A stretch of 64,000 bases of DNA from Parvibaculum sp046297875 (GCF_046297875.1 NZ_JBKBHD010000001.1:2604001-2668000), one strand, 5' to 3'; shown: positions 14,891 to 24,372, counted from the first letter of the stretch. Made by a program: numbers and translations. The notes: generated by a model not told the origin, from the sequence alone.

Positions 14891-16398
14891 TCTCGCCTGA
14901 ATTCGGTTCTTTCGAAGCTGTCTACAAGGAAGGACGGCCACAGGTCGTCTATACCCGCCTCGTTGCCGATCTTGAGACGCCGGTTTCGGCCATGCTCAAG
15001 ATTGCGGACGGCAAGGCGAACAGCTTTCTCCTCGAATCCGTCGAAGGCGGCGATGCGCGCAACCGCTATTCGATCATCGGTCTCAGGCCCGATGCCATCT
15101 GGCGGACGCAGGGCGACTGTGCCGAAATCAACCGCAAGGCCCGCTTCGACGTGGAAGCATTTGCCCCATGCGAAGGCGGTGCATTGAAAAGTCTGCGCAC
15201 CTTCATCGAGGAGTCGCGGATCGACTTGCCGGAAGAATTACCGCCGATGGCCGCCGGTGTCTTCGGCTATATGAGCTACGACATGGTGCGCCTGATGGAG
15301 CACCTGCCGAATGAGAACCCGGATGCGCTCGGCCTCCCCGACGGTATCTTCATCCGTCCGACCGTCATCTGCGTCTTCGATTCCGTGAAGGATGAAGTCA
15401 CGATCGTGACGCCGGTCCGGCCGGAGCCCGATGTCAGCGCCACCGCCGCCTATGCACGGGCGAGCGAAAGGCTCTCCGATGTCGTTGCCGATTTCGACCG
15501 CGCACTGCCGCATGGTGCGCGCGACGCCGACATTGCGGCGCTCGCCGAACCGCAATCGAACACACCGCGCGACACCTATTACGGCATGGTGGAGCGGGCG
15601 AAGGAATATATCGCTGCAGGCGACATCTTTCAGGTGGTGCTGTCGCAGCGTTTTGAAACGCCTTTCGCCCTTCCGCCCTTCTCGCTCTATCGGGCACTCA
15701 GGCGGATCAATCCGTCGCCCTTCCTTTACTTCCTCAATTTCGAGAATTTCTCCATCGTCGGATCAAGCCCGGAAATTCTTGTACGTGTCAGGAATAATCG
15801 CGTGACGATCCGTCCGATTGCCGGCACACGCCATCGAGGGAAAAACCGCGCGGAGGACGAGGCGATTGCCGAAGAGCTGCTCGCCGATCCGAAGGAGCGT
15901 GCCGAACATCTGATGCTGCTCGATCTCGGACGGAACGATGTCGGTCGCGTCTCGAAAATCGGCAGCGTCGAGGCGACGGAACGTTTTGCGCTCCAGTACA
16001 CCTCGCATCTGATCCACATTGTATCTAATGTCGAGGGCGACCTCGATCCATCCTATGATGCGATCTCCGCGCTCGTCGCGGGCTTTCCTGCGGGCACGGT
16101 TTCCGGCGCGCCGAAGGTTCGCGCAATGGAAATCATCGACGAACTCGAGCTAGAGAAGCGTGGCCCCTATGCGGGCTGCGTTGGCTATTTCTCGGCGGCC
16201 GGTGAAATGGACACCTGCATCGTGTTGCGCACGGCCATCGTGAAGGACGGCAAGATGTATGTGCAAGCGGGCGGCGGCGTGGTTGCCGATTCAACGCCCG
16301 AAGGCGAGCATCAGGAAAGCATCAACAAGGCAAAGGCCCTCTTCCGCGCCGCGGAAGAGGCCGTTCGCTATGCGTCTCAGGCAGGAAAGCGGCAATGA
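14887..16398 (+). CDS. trpE: Anthranilate synthase component I
   Basis: TrpE converts chorismate and ammonia to anthranilate, working with TrpG. The 503-residue protein has the feedback-site segment FLLESVEGG, and the chorismate-binding motifs IRPIAGTRHRGKN, LDLGRNDVGRVS and GTVSGAPKVRAMEII. It is a stand-alone TrpE, not the TrpE-TrpG fusion found in Rhizobium. ATG 14887 overlaps the ppiD-like stop by 4 bp, so there is no room for a tryptophan leader peptide directly upstream. Confidence 0.97.
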   Translation: MISPEFGSFEAVYKEGRPQVVYTRLVADLETPVSAMLKIADGKANSFLLESVEGGDARNRYSIIGLRPDAIWRTQGDCAEINRKARFDVEAFAPCEGGALKSLRTFIEESRIDLPEELPPMAAGVFGYMSYDMVRLMEHLPNENPDALGLPDGIFIRPTVICVFDSVKDEVTIVTPVRPEPDVSATAAYARASERLSDVVADFDRALPHGARDADIAALAEPQSNTPRDTYYGMVERAKEYIAAGDIFQVVLSQRFETPFALPPFSLYRALRRINPSPFLYFLNFENFSIVGSSPEILVRVRNNRVTIRPIAGTRHRGKNRAEDEAIAEELLADPKERAEHLMLLDLGRNDVGRVSKIGSVEATERFALQYTSHLIHIVSNVEGDLDPSYDAISALVAGFPAGTVSGAPKVRAMEIIDELELEKRGPYAGCVGYFSAAGEMDTCIVLRTAIVKDGKMYVQAGGGVVADSTPEGEHQESINKAKALFRAAEEAVRYASQAGKRQ

Positions 16399-16416
16399 GC
16401 GCCTTGCTGGAATGCA

Positions 16417-16460
16417 GGGTGAAAACCCGGATCAAAATGAACGGCCCTGAGGCCGGTTTT
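16417..16460 (+). other. Two hairpins between trpE and trpG
   Basis: GGGT-GAAA-ACCC (16417-16428) is a short GNRA-capped stem. CGGCC-CTGA-GGCCG (16442-16455), followed by GTTTT, looks like a weak terminator 14 bases before the trpG start. Either could slow or reduce transcription into trpG, but no regulatory role is shown. Confidence 0.35.
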
Positions 16461-16473
16461 GGGGAAACGCGCC

Positions 16474-17067
16474 ATGCTGCTTCTCATCGATAATTACGAC
16501 AGCTTCACCTACAATCTCGTCCATTTTCTGGGCGAGCTGGGTGCCGAGGCGTCCGTTCACCGGAATGACAAGATCACGGTCAAGGAAGCGCTTTCGACGC
16601 GGCCGCAGGCCATCGTCCTGTCGCCCGGCCCCTGCGACCCGGACAAGGCCGGCATCTGCCTCGACCTCATCGCCGCCGCCGCCGCGCACCGGATTCCGCT
16701 TCTCGGCGTCTGCCTCGGGCATCAGGCCATTGGCCAGTCCTTCGGTGGCAAGGTGGTGCGCGCTCCGGTCCTCATGCATGGCAAGATGAGCGACATCCAC
16801 CATGGCGGTAAAGGCATCTTCCAGCACCTGCCGAGCCCCATCGCTGCGACGCGCTATCACTCGCTGATCGTGGAACGCGAGAGCCTGCCGGATTGCCTCG
16901 AGATCACCGCCTGGACCACGGACGGCATCATAATGGGCATGCAGCACAGGGATCTGCCGATCCACGGCGTCCAGTTTCACCCCGAAAGCATCGCCTCCGA
17001 GCATGGCCACGACCTGCTGAGGAATTTCCTGCAGCTCGCCGGCATGAATGTGCGGGAACTGGCCTGA
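16474..17067 (+). CDS. trpG: Anthranilate synthase component II (glutamine amidotransferase)
   Basis: TrpG supplies ammonia from glutamine to TrpE. The 197-residue class I amidotransferase starts MLLLIDNYDSFTYN. It has the oxyanion region LSPGPCDPDKAGIC, the nucleophile in LLGVCLGHQAIGQSFGG, and the His-Glu pair in HGVQFHPESIASEHG. I start at ATG 16474, with GGGGA upstream. The TTG five codons earlier is unnecessary. It is separated from trpE by 75 bp containing two hairpins. Confidence 0.96.
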   Translation: MLLLIDNYDSFTYNLVHFLGELGAEASVHRNDKITVKEALSTRPQAIVLSPGPCDPDKAGICLDLIAAAAAHRIPLLGVCLGHQAIGQSFGGKVVRAPVLMHGKMSDIHHGGKGIFQHLPSPIAATRYHSLIVERESLPDCLEITAWTTDGIIMGMQHRDLPIHGVQFHPESIASEHGHDLLRNFLQLAGMNVRELA

Positions 17068-17146
17068 GGCAGTAAGGCGGAATGGCTGTATTTTTGGCGG
17101 TCGAGCGAATATCTTTCAGACGGACCAGAACAGACCAAGCAGAACA

Positions 17147-18172
17147 ATGACCGATTTCAAGACGATTATCGCAGCGCTTGCCGAAGGACAGAAGCTCGAC
17201 GCGGCGGAAGCCCGCTCGGCTTTCGAGACCGTCATGTCCGGCGAGGCGAGCCCGGCACAGATCGCGGCCTTCCTGATGGGGCTTCGTGTACGCGGCGAAA
17301 CGGTCGAGGAGATCACGGCTGGTGCCAATGTCATGCGCGAGCGTGCGCTCCGCGTGAAGGCGCCTGCAAATGCCATCGACATTGTCGGCACGGGCGGCGA
17401 CGCGCTCGGCACCTGGAACATCTCGACGGCGACCTCCATCGTCGTCGCCGCGACCGGCATTCCGGTCGCCAAGCATGGCAACCGCAAGGCGTCCTCGCTT
17501 TCGGGCACAGCGGACGCGTTGCAGGAGCTCGGCGTCAATCTCGACATCGATCCCGCCACCATCCAGCGCTGCATCGAGAAGGCGGGTATCGGCTTCATGT
17601 TCGCGCAGGCCCATCATTCCGCCATGAAGCATGTTGCGCCTGTTCGCAACGATCTCGGTATCAAGACCGTGTTCAATATGCTCGGGCCGCTTTCCAATCC
17701 CGCGCTTGTGAAGCGTCATCTGCTTGGCGTGTTCTCGTCAGGCTGGGTAGAGCCGTTTGCCGAAGTGCTGCGCAATCTGGGCTCCGAAAGCGCCTGGGTC
17801 GTGCATGGCTCGGATGGCATGGACGAAATCACGACCACGGGTCCGACCACTATTGCCGAATTGAAGAACGGCGCGATCCGCCTCTTCGCGGTGACGCCGG
17901 AAGATGCGGGCCTGAAGCGTGCCTCCATCGAAGATTTGAAGGGCGGCAGCCCGGCCGAGAATGCAGCGGCTATCCGCCGCCTCCTCGATGGCGAGCCAAG
18001 CGCCTATCGCGACATCGTTTTGCTGAACAGCGCCGCGGCACTCATCGTCTCGGGCCGTGTAACGGATCTCAAGGACGGCGTCACGATCGCCGCCAAGGCA
18101 ATCGACAGCGGCGAAGCAAAAGCGGCTCTCGCAAAGCTTGTCGCGGTCTCGAACGGAAAGTCAGATGGCTGA
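17147..18172 (+). CDS. trpD: Anthranilate phosphoribosyltransferase
   Basis: TrpD joins anthranilate to phosphoribosyl pyrophosphate. The 341-residue protein has the glycine-rich loop DIVGTGGDALGTWNIST, the KHGNRKASS motif, the anthranilate-site segment HHSAMKHVAPVRNDLGIKT and NMLGPLSNP. ATG 17147 matches the family start; its Shine-Dalgarno sequence is weak. The 3' end overlaps trpC by 8 bp, indicating tight coupling in the operon. Confidence 0.97.
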   Translation: MTDFKTIIAALAEGQKLDAAEARSAFETVMSGEASPAQIAAFLMGLRVRGETVEEITAGANVMRERALRVKAPANAIDIVGTGGDALGTWNISTATSIVVAATGIPVAKHGNRKASSLSGTADALQELGVNLDIDPATIQRCIEKAGIGFMFAQAHHSAMKHVAPVRNDLGIKTVFNMLGPLSNPALVKRHLLGVFSSGWVEPFAEVLRNLGSESAWVVHGSDGMDEITTTGPTTIAELKNGAIRLFAVTPEDAGLKRASIEDLKGGSPAENAAAIRRLLDGEPSAYRDIVLLNSAAALIVSGRVTDLKDGVTIAAKAIDSGEAKAALAKLVAVSNGKSDG

Positions 18173-18962
18173 CATTCTCGAAAAGATCGGTGCCTACAAG
18201 CTCGAGGAAATCGCATCCGCAAAGCAGGCGCATCCACTCGCCGGCGTCGAGGCGGCAGCCCGCGCGGCGAGCCCCGTGCGCGGCTTTGCCGATGCGTTGA
18301 AGTCGCGCCTGTCCGCCGGCTCCTTTGCACTGATTGCCGAAATCAAGAAGGCGAGCCCTTCCAAGGGCTTGATCCGCGCCGATTTCGACCCGCCTGCCCT
18401 TGCGCGCGCCTATTCGGCGGGCGGCTCGGCATGTCTTTCCGTTCTGACAGATGGCCCCTCTTTCCAGGGTGCGCCCGACTATCTCGCCGCCGCGCGAGCC
18501 GCCTGTGTCCTGCCCGTCATCCGCAAGGATTTCATGTACGACACCTATCAGGTGGCGGAAGCCCGCGCTATGGGAGCCGATGCCATTCTCATTATCATGG
18601 CGGCGGTGTCGGACGCACAGGCGCGCGAACTTGAGGACGCCGCTTTCCATTGGAATATGGATGTGCTGGTCGAAGTGCATGACGAGGACGAGCTGGAACG
18701 AGCGCTTTCTCTCAAGAGCGAACTTCTCGGAGTGAACAACCGCAATCTGAAGACTTTCGAGACGACGCTCGCAACGACCGAGCGCCTTGCGCCACGGGTC
18801 CCTCGGGACAGGCTCATCGTCGGCGAGAGCGGCATCTTCACGCATGCCGATCTCCAACGGCTCGAAAAGGTTGGAGTGCGGACATTCCTCGTCGGGGAAA
18901 GCCTTATGCGGCAGGAAAATGTGGAGGCGGCAACGCGCGCGTTGCTGTCCGGTTCCACCTGA
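18165..18962 (+). CDS. trpC: Indole-3-glycerol-phosphate synthase
   Basis: TrpC closes the indole ring from the carboxyphenylamino deoxyribulose phosphate. The 265-residue TIM barrel has LIAEIKKASPSKGLIR with catalytic Glu and Lys, VIRKDFMYDTYQV, GVNNRNLKTFE and VGESGIFTHAD. ATG 18165 lies inside the end of trpD with GGAAAG upstream. It is a monofunctional TrpC without a TrpF fusion. The following 155 bp include a GC-rich stem (about 18973-18990) but no T-run. Confidence 0.97.
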   Translation: MADILEKIGAYKLEEIASAKQAHPLAGVEAAARAASPVRGFADALKSRLSAGSFALIAEIKKASPSKGLIRADFDPPALARAYSAGGSACLSVLTDGPSFQGAPDYLAAARAACVLPVIRKDFMYDTYQVAEARAMGADAILIIMAAVSDAQARELEDAAFHWNMDVLVEVHDEDELERALSLKSELLGVNNRNLKTFETTLATTERLAPRVPRDRLIVGESGIFTHADLQRLEKVGVRTFLVGESLMRQENVEAATRALLSGST

Positions 18963-19117
18963 CCGCAGGCGCATGGGCCCCCGTGAGGGGCCGACCAAGC
19001 GGGGCCTGGTTCTTGCTGTCCCCGCGCAGATCAGTTCGCATCCCCGTTTCGTGCGCCACCGCTTCATGCGACGTTTGTATTGCGTTTCGGTGATAGCGCC
19101 ATCGAAAGACAAAACCT

Positions 19118-19633
19118 GTGACCTATGAAATCCGCCAGGCTCGACCGGACGATTTCCGCCATTTCGGTGTGATCGAAAGCGCAGCCGCAGCCCTCTTCGC
19201 CGATGCCGGTCTGCCGGAGATTGCATCGCATGAACCGACCGGTCTCGAATTCATCGAAGCCACCGCCAATGCAGGCGTTGTCTTTACCGCGACCGGTAAC
19301 GGCATGCCGGTCGGCTTCATTCTCGGCGCGCCTCTCGACCGCCATATGCATATCTATGAATTGTCCGTGCACCCCTCACATGGCAAACGCGGTCTGGGAC
19401 GCAGGCTGGTCGAAGCCGTCTGCACCCATGCGCGGGAGCGTGGATTTGATGCGGTAACGCTTTCCACATTCCGTGATATCCCGTGGAACGGCCCGTTCTA
19501 TGTTTCATGCGGATTCCGGGAGCTTGCACGGAACGAGTGGACGCCGGCCCTTCTTCTCGCTCATTATCGCGAGGAAGATTTGGGCTTGCCGATCGAACGC
19601 CGCTGCTTCATGCGCAAGGAACTTGCCGAATGA
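19118..19633 (+). CDS. GNAT family N-acetyltransferase
   Basis: This 171-residue acetyl-CoA-dependent acetyltransferase has the acceptor strands MHIYELSVHPSHGKRGLGRR, where the RGLGRR loop is the acetyl-CoA pyrophosphate site. FYVSCGFRELARNEW at the C-terminal strand is typical of the family. The start is GTG 19118; no ATG precedes the conserved RQARPDD segment. Its stop overlaps moaC by 4 bp. The gene interrupts the usual trpC-moaC order, and its substrate is unknown. Confidence 0.85.
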   Translation: MTYEIRQARPDDFRHFGVIESAAAALFADAGLPEIASHEPTGLEFIEATANAGVVFTATGNGMPVGFILGAPLDRHMHIYELSVHPSHGKRGLGRRLVEAVCTHARERGFDAVTLSTFRDIPWNGPFYVSCGFRELARNEWTPALLLAHYREEDLGLPIERRCFMRKELAE

Positions 19634-20127
19634 CGAAAAAACCTGCCTCGAAGAGGAAGCTCACGCATCTCGACGAAAAGGGTGCGGCGCGGATGGTGGA
19701 CGTATCGGAGAAACCGGTCACGGCACGCAGCGCAACGGCGAATGGGCGCATCTTCATGAAGCCGTCTACGCTCAAGCTCATTCTCGATGACAACCTCAAG
19801 AAGGGAAATGCGCTCGAAGTGGCGCGGCTTGCGGGAATCATGGCGGCAAAGAGAACGGCCGACCTAATCCCGCTTTGCCATCCGCTCGCCATTTCAAAGG
19901 TCGAAGTCGATCTGCGCGCTGACAAGAAGACAAACTCTGTCGAAGTCGAGGCGACGGTGAAATTGTCCGGTCAGACAGGCGTAGAGATGGAGGCGCTGAC
20001 TGCCGTATCCGTTGCCTGCCTCACACTTTACGACATGGCGAAAGCTGTCGATCGAGGCATGGTGATCGGTGATATCCGGCTCACGGAGAAGTCGGGCGGC
20101 AAGTCTGGTCACTACAAGGCAGGCTAG
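19630..20127 (+). CDS. moaC: Cyclic pyranopterin monophosphate synthase MoaC
   Basis: MoaC makes cyclic pyranopterin monophosphate in molybdenum cofactor biosynthesis. The 165-residue protein has the hallmark segments KRTADLIPLCHPLAISKVEV, with catalytic His and Lys, and GVEMEALTAVSVACLTLYDM, then the active-site C-terminal KSGGKSG. ATG 19630 overlaps the GNAT stop as ATGA, so translation is coupled. moeA follows after 9 bp. Confidence 0.97.
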   Translation: MTKKPASKRKLTHLDEKGAARMVDVSEKPVTARSATANGRIFMKPSTLKLILDDNLKKGNALEVARLAGIMAAKRTADLIPLCHPLAISKVEVDLRADKKTNSVEVEATVKLSGQTGVEMEALTAVSVACLTLYDMAKAVDRGMVIGDIRLTEKSGGKSGHYKAG

Positions 20128-20136
20128 GAAAGCCTC

Positions 20137-21348
20137 ATGGCAGAGCAACCTCTCCTTTCCGTGGCGGAAGCGCGGACGCGTATTCTCGCCTCTCTGCACT
20201 CGACGCAAACGGAAAGCGTGCCGCTGCGCCACGCGTATGGCCGCGTGCTTGCGGAAGAAGCAATTGCGCGGCGGACGCAGCCGCCCGCCGATCTGTCGGC
20301 GATGGATGGCTATGCGGTGAAAGCGGCGGATGCTGCGACCGTTCCCGCACGTCTCAGGATTGTTGGCGAGGTGCCTGCGGGCGGCGCCTATGCCGATGAA
20401 CTCAAGACTGGCGAGGCGGTGCGCATCTTCACCGGCGCAGCGCTGCCACGCGGTGCCGACGCAATCGTCATTCAGGAGAACACGGAACGCGACGGCAGCA
20501 TCGTGATCGTCAAGGAGACGGCAACGGCGGGTCGGCATGTGCGCCGCGCCGGCCTCGATTTCCGCACCGGCGATGCAGGACTTCCTGCCGGACAGCGCCT
20601 TTCACCCGCCGATATTGCGCTTGCCGCTGCGATGAACCTCGCAACGCTGCAAGTCTGCAAGCGACCGGTCATAGCCTTCTTCTCGACCGGCAACGAGCTT
20701 GTTCCGCCCGGCACGGAACCGGGCCCGAACCAGATCGTCTCCGCCAACAATGACGGGCTTGCGGCGCTCATCCTCGAGGCGGGCGGGGTCCCGCTCGATC
20801 TCGGCATTGCGGCAGACAGCGAAAACGCCATCCGCGCTGCGACCGAACGCGCGCGCGAGGCCGACATGCTGGTGACGCTGGGCGGCGCATCGGTGGGCGA
20901 CCATGACCTGGTACAATCGGCGCTTGTGCCGCTCGGCCTCGATATCGACTTCTGGAAGATTGCCATGCGGCCGGGCAAGCCGCTGATGTATGGCCGGCTT
21001 GGCGATAAGCCCATGCTCGGCCTGCCTGGCAATCCGGTTTCCGCCCTTGTCTGCGCCGTCTTGTTCCTCAAGCCCGCCATCGCCCGGCTGCAGGGCGGGG
21101 ATGCTTCGCTCCGCACGACCCTCGCCCGGCTTGGCTCAGCGCTTCCCGCCAATGACCGGAGAGAAGACTATGTCCGGGCCGGTTTCGACCATATTCAGGG
21201 GGAGCTTCCCGTCGCGACACCGGCCATGATTCAGGACAGTTCCATGCTCTCCGCGCTTTCGCGCGCCGGCTGCCTCATCATTCGTCCGCCCGAGGCGCCG
21301 GAGGCCAAAGCCGGTGAAATCGTTACGGTTTTGCCACTGCGTATGTGA
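20137..21348 (+). CDS. moeA: Molybdopterin molybdenumtransferase MoeA
   Basis: MoeA inserts molybdate into adenylylated molybdopterin. The 403-residue protein shows the MoeA N-terminal domain (DLSAMDGYAV), the MPT-binding domain motifs FSTGNELV and LGGASVGDHD, and the LGLPGNPVSALVC segment. The C-terminal domain IV follows. It is co-directional with moaC and 9 bp from it, and lexA follows after its own promoter. Confidence 0.96.
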   Translation: MAEQPLLSVAEARTRILASLHSTQTESVPLRHAYGRVLAEEAIARRTQPPADLSAMDGYAVKAADAATVPARLRIVGEVPAGGAYADELKTGEAVRIFTGAALPRGADAIVIQENTERDGSIVIVKETATAGRHVRRAGLDFRTGDAGLPAGQRLSPADIALAAAMNLATLQVCKRPVIAFFSTGNELVPPGTEPGPNQIVSANNDGLAALILEAGGVPLDLGIAADSENAIRAATERAREADMLVTLGGASVGDHDLVQSALVPLGLDIDFWKIAMRPGKPLMYGRLGDKPMLGLPGNPVSALVCAVLFLKPAIARLQGGDASLRTTLARLGSALPANDRREDYVRAGFDHIQGELPVATPAMIQDSSMLSALSRAGCLIIRPPEAPEAKAGEIVTVLPLRM

Positions 21349-21365
21349 GTTATCCACAAATGCGC

Positions 21366-21395
21366 TTGACAGATTCACGAGAACTAAACTAGAAC
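21366..21395 (+). promoter_or_regulatory. lexA promoter with overlapping LexA (SOS) box
   Basis: TTGACA (21366-21371) is a consensus -35 box. The alphaproteobacterial LexA site GAAC-N7-GAAC lies at 21381-21395 and covers the expected -10 (TAGAAC at 21390-21395 with 18-bp spacing). LexA bound here would block its own transcription, the classical autorepression. Confidence 0.85.
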
Positions 21396-21469
21396 AGCCA
21401 AAAGCGTTTTTGTTTTGTTCCGAGTGGCCAGAATTTGGCCCCGTGAACCGCTGGAAGGGGCTGGAGACG

Positions 21470-22183
21470 ATGCTGACACGCAAACAACACGAACTGCTGA
21501 TGTTCATTCATGAGCGGATCAAGGAAGGCGGTGTCTCCCCAAGCTTTGACGAAATGAAGGAGGCGCTCGATCTTCGCTCCAAATCCGGCATTCACCGGCT
21601 CATCACGGCGCTTGAGGAGCGCGGCTTCATCCGCCGCCTGCCGCATCGTGCCCGTGCTCTCGAAATCCTGAAACTGCCGGAAGCTGCCTCGCCCAGCCTC
21701 GCCGTGTCTCGCGGCAGGGGCTTCTCGCCCAGTGTCATCGAAGGCGGCGCCCAGGCGAAACCGTCGAGCCGCGATCTCGCGCCCTCACGGGACAATGGCG
21801 ACTCCATGACCATATCCGTCATGGGCCGGATTGCAGCCGGCACGCCCATTGAGGCGCTGCAGGAGGAGAGCCATCAGGTCAGTGTACCTTTGACGCTGCT
21901 CGGATCCGGCGAGCATTACGCGCTCGAGGTGAAAGGCGACTCGATGATCGAGGCGGGCATTCTCGACGGCGATACCGTTCTCATTCAGCGCTGCGATACG
22001 GCATCGAGCGGCGACATCGTGGTAGCGCTTGTCGATGGCTACGAAGCGACGCTGAAGCGCCTGCGCAAGAAAGGCGAGTCGATCGCACTCGAAGCGGCGA
22101 ACCCTGCCTATGAAACCCGGATCTTCGGGCCGGATCGCGTCAAGGTTCAGGGCAAGCTGGTCGGTCTTCTCCGCCGCTACTGA
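21470..22183 (+). CDS. lexA: SOS regulator LexA
   Basis: LexA represses DNA-damage genes and self-cleaves when RecA filaments form. The 237-residue protein has a winged helix DNA-binding domain at residues 1-65 and a longer linker (about 70-110), as in other alphaproteobacteria. The cleavage site is Ala123-Gly124, and the catalytic dyad is Ser158 (GDSMIEAG) and Lys196. ATG 21470 fits the family start (MLTRKQHELL). It ends in a 7-bp convergent overlap with comEC. Confidence 0.97.
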   Translation: MLTRKQHELLMFIHERIKEGGVSPSFDEMKEALDLRSKSGIHRLITALEERGFIRRLPHRARALEILKLPEAASPSLAVSRGRGFSPSVIEGGAQAKPSSRDLAPSRDNGDSMTISVMGRIAAGTPIEALQEESHQVSVPLTLLGSGEHYALEVKGDSMIEAGILDGDTVLIQRCDTASSGDIVVALVDGYEATLKRLRKKGESIALEAANPAYETRIFGPDRVKVQGKLVGLLRRY

Positions 22184-24372
22184 GCCCTGCCGCGCTGCTG
22201 TACCCAGGGCCGGTTGCCACGTGCCTGCCGCGCCGTCTTCACTTCAATCCTTCCGTCTTCGGCGAAGGTGAGTTCGGTCGCTCCATTTCGCCAGAAGTGG
22301 AACCAGTCGAGCAGCAGCAGCGCGCCGCATTCATTTTTCAATCGGTAAGGCACCGGCACACGGGCGACAACGACTTCAGCCTTGCCGCAATCCTCCGCAA
22401 CCGCATCGAGCGTTGCCGGGAACGCAACAACATATCTGCCCTCCTCTGCATAAACGCATCCGCTCGCATCACAATTCATATGTTCCACGCGCGCGGCGTC
22501 CCGCGGGCTCCGGCTATCACCTTCGTAGCGAAGCCATTGGCGCGCGGCATAGTCCGGCGGCGACGAGGTAAGCGCGATCCTGCCGTCGGCGGCACGTACT
22601 GCGAGCAATGACGCATCCCTGTCAATCATGATATCGGGCTTCGGCGCACTGTTCCAAAGCGCAAGGCCAATGACGATCGGCAGCACGCCGGCATGGCGCC
22701 AGCGCTCGCGCCATAGCGCCATCCACAATCCGCCGAGCGTAACAAGCAGCAACGCATGCAGCGGTGCAGCGGGCACCAGCCTGTCGGCTCCACCCCAGCT
22801 CGCCACCTCATTCGCCACGTCGAGCATGGTCGAGACACCCCAGCCCATAGCCCAAAGTGCGGGTGCATCCAGCCCAAACGGCATCAAGAGCAGCGCCGCC
22901 AGAGCCATAGGCATCACGACAATGCCGACGACTGGCATGGCGGCGATGTTCCCCGCCAGACCGTGGATTGCGATGCGATTGAAGTGGAAGGCGGCAATGG
23001 CACCCGTCGCTGCACCGGCGACGATGCTCGTAAGTGCTATACCGAGCGTGTAGGCGGCTGCAAGGCGCGGCCAATCGGCTAGGCCATAGCCGCGAGGCCC
23101 CGTCGTCCAGCGGCGCACCATATCGCTTTCATAAAAAGCTATTAGGGCGACCACTGCCGCAAATGACATCTGGAAACCTGCGCCGATGAGGCTTTCGGGC
23201 CGCCAGAGCAAAACCAGAATGGCCGCCAAAACGACGTTCCGCATGCTGAGCGCAGGCCGGTCGAGCATGACCGCGATAAACATGAGGGTAATCATCAGCC
23301 AGGCGCGCTGCGTCGCTATGGCGCCGCCCGAAATGGCGAGATAGAAACTCGCACCGACAATCGCGGCGGCAGCGGCCCATTTCTTGATCGGGTAGCGCAA
23401 TGCCAGTCCCGGCACGAGCGCAAGTGCGGCGCGCACCGCCCAGAAGAACGAGCCTGCAAAGAGCACCATATGCAGGCCGGAAATAGCCAGAACGTGATAG
23501 ATGCCGGCAGAACGCAGATCATCCGACACATCGTCCGGGATGCCCGCGCGTTCGCCGGTTATCAATGCGGCCGCAACGGCGCCGCTCGTCCCGCCGATCA
23601 CGCCGCGTATGCGGTCGCCGATCGTCATGCGCAGGCTCATCAGCCACGCATCGGCACCGTCCGGCGCCTCCAGTTCGACAGGTGCGCTATAGGCAAAGCC
23701 GACCGCGCCAAGCCCCTGAAACCAGGCTTGCCGCGCAAAGTCGAAGCCGCGTGGCGAGACAGGTTCCGGCGGCGGCATGAGCCTGGCCCGCAATTCCACA
23801 ACCGCGCCGGGGCGTAACGCAGCGTCACGGATGCGGATATTGAGCCGCACTTTCGCAGGTAGCTTATCTTCCGCGTGGCTCGAAAAGGACTGTGGCGCGA
23901 TGACTGCCAGAAGCGCGCCGGTCTCGGTTTTCTCGACCGATATGGCGCGCCCGATCAGCGTCCCCGAAAGCGGCCGCTCAAGCACCGGCGCCGCCACCCG
24001 CTCCGCCCGCCAAACCGCCGCGCCAAAGCCGATCGCCGTCGCAAACAGCGCCGCGGCACAGAGCGCCATCATGGGGCGCCGGCGCACACCCCAAAGGAGC
24101 AGGCCCGTTGCGGCCAGAGCCATCAGCGCTGGCAATATGTCCGGTTCAAACGGCAGGGAGAAATAGGTTCCTATCCCGAGAGCCATGAAAACCGGCGTCC
24201 ACAGGAAATAGCGATCCGCCTCGGCCGCGAATGACCGGCGTATCCAGTTCAGCGCCGCCGCCGGCGCTTCGCGGGGCGTCAGCCTGGCCCCATAAGTCTC
24301 CGGAAAGCTCTCCGCCCCTGCCACTCCCCACCCCGTCAGCGAAGTGCCCTGCGCCCGCGGCGAATACGGCAC
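22177..24372 (-). CDS. ComEC/Rec2-type DNA uptake channel protein
   Basis: This 731-residue inner-membrane protein would move single-stranded DNA into the cytoplasm during transformation. After two or three N-terminal helices comes a DUF4131-like periplasmic domain (about residues 110-230). The multi-spanning Competence domain, with its hallmark HVLAISGLHMVLFAGSFF, follows. The C-terminal beta-lactamase-like region lacks the HxHxDH metal motif, so nuclease activity is doubtful. The start is a GTG at 24372 and is uncertain. A later start near the first membrane segment is possible. No other competence genes are nearby. Confidence 0.85.
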   Translation of the reverse strand: MPYSPRAQGTSLTGWGVAGAESFPETYGARLTPREAPAAALNWIRRSFAAEADRYFLWTPVFMALGIGTYFSLPFEPDILPALMALAATGLLLWGVRRRPMMALCAAALFATAIGFGAAVWRAERVAAPVLERPLSGTLIGRAISVEKTETGALLAVIAPQSFSSHAEDKLPAKVRLNIRIRDAALRPGAVVELRARLMPPPEPVSPRGFDFARQAWFQGLGAVGFAYSAPVELEAPDGADAWLMSLRMTIGDRIRGVIGGTSGAVAAALITGERAGIPDDVSDDLRSAGIYHVLAISGLHMVLFAGSFFWAVRAALALVPGLALRYPIKKWAAAAAIVGASFYLAISGGAIATQRAWLMITLMFIAVMLDRPALSMRNVVLAAILVLLWRPESLIGAGFQMSFAAVVALIAFYESDMVRRWTTGPRGYGLADWPRLAAAYTLGIALTSIVAGAATGAIAAFHFNRIAIHGLAGNIAAMPVVGIVVMPMALAALLLMPFGLDAPALWAMGWGVSTMLDVANEVASWGGADRLVPAAPLHALLLVTLGGLWMALWRERWRHAGVLPIVIGLALWNSAPKPDIMIDRDASLLAVRAADGRIALTSSPPDYAARQWLRYEGDSRSPRDAARVEHMNCDASGCVYAEEGRYVVAFPATLDAVAEDCGKAEVVVARVPVPYRLKNECGALLLLDWFHFWRNGATELTFAEDGRIEVKTARQARGNRPWVQQRGRAQ

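Noticed and set aside
18973..18990. Terminator after trpC
   Set aside because: The GGGCCCC/GGGGCC stem has no T-run, so termination is unsupported.
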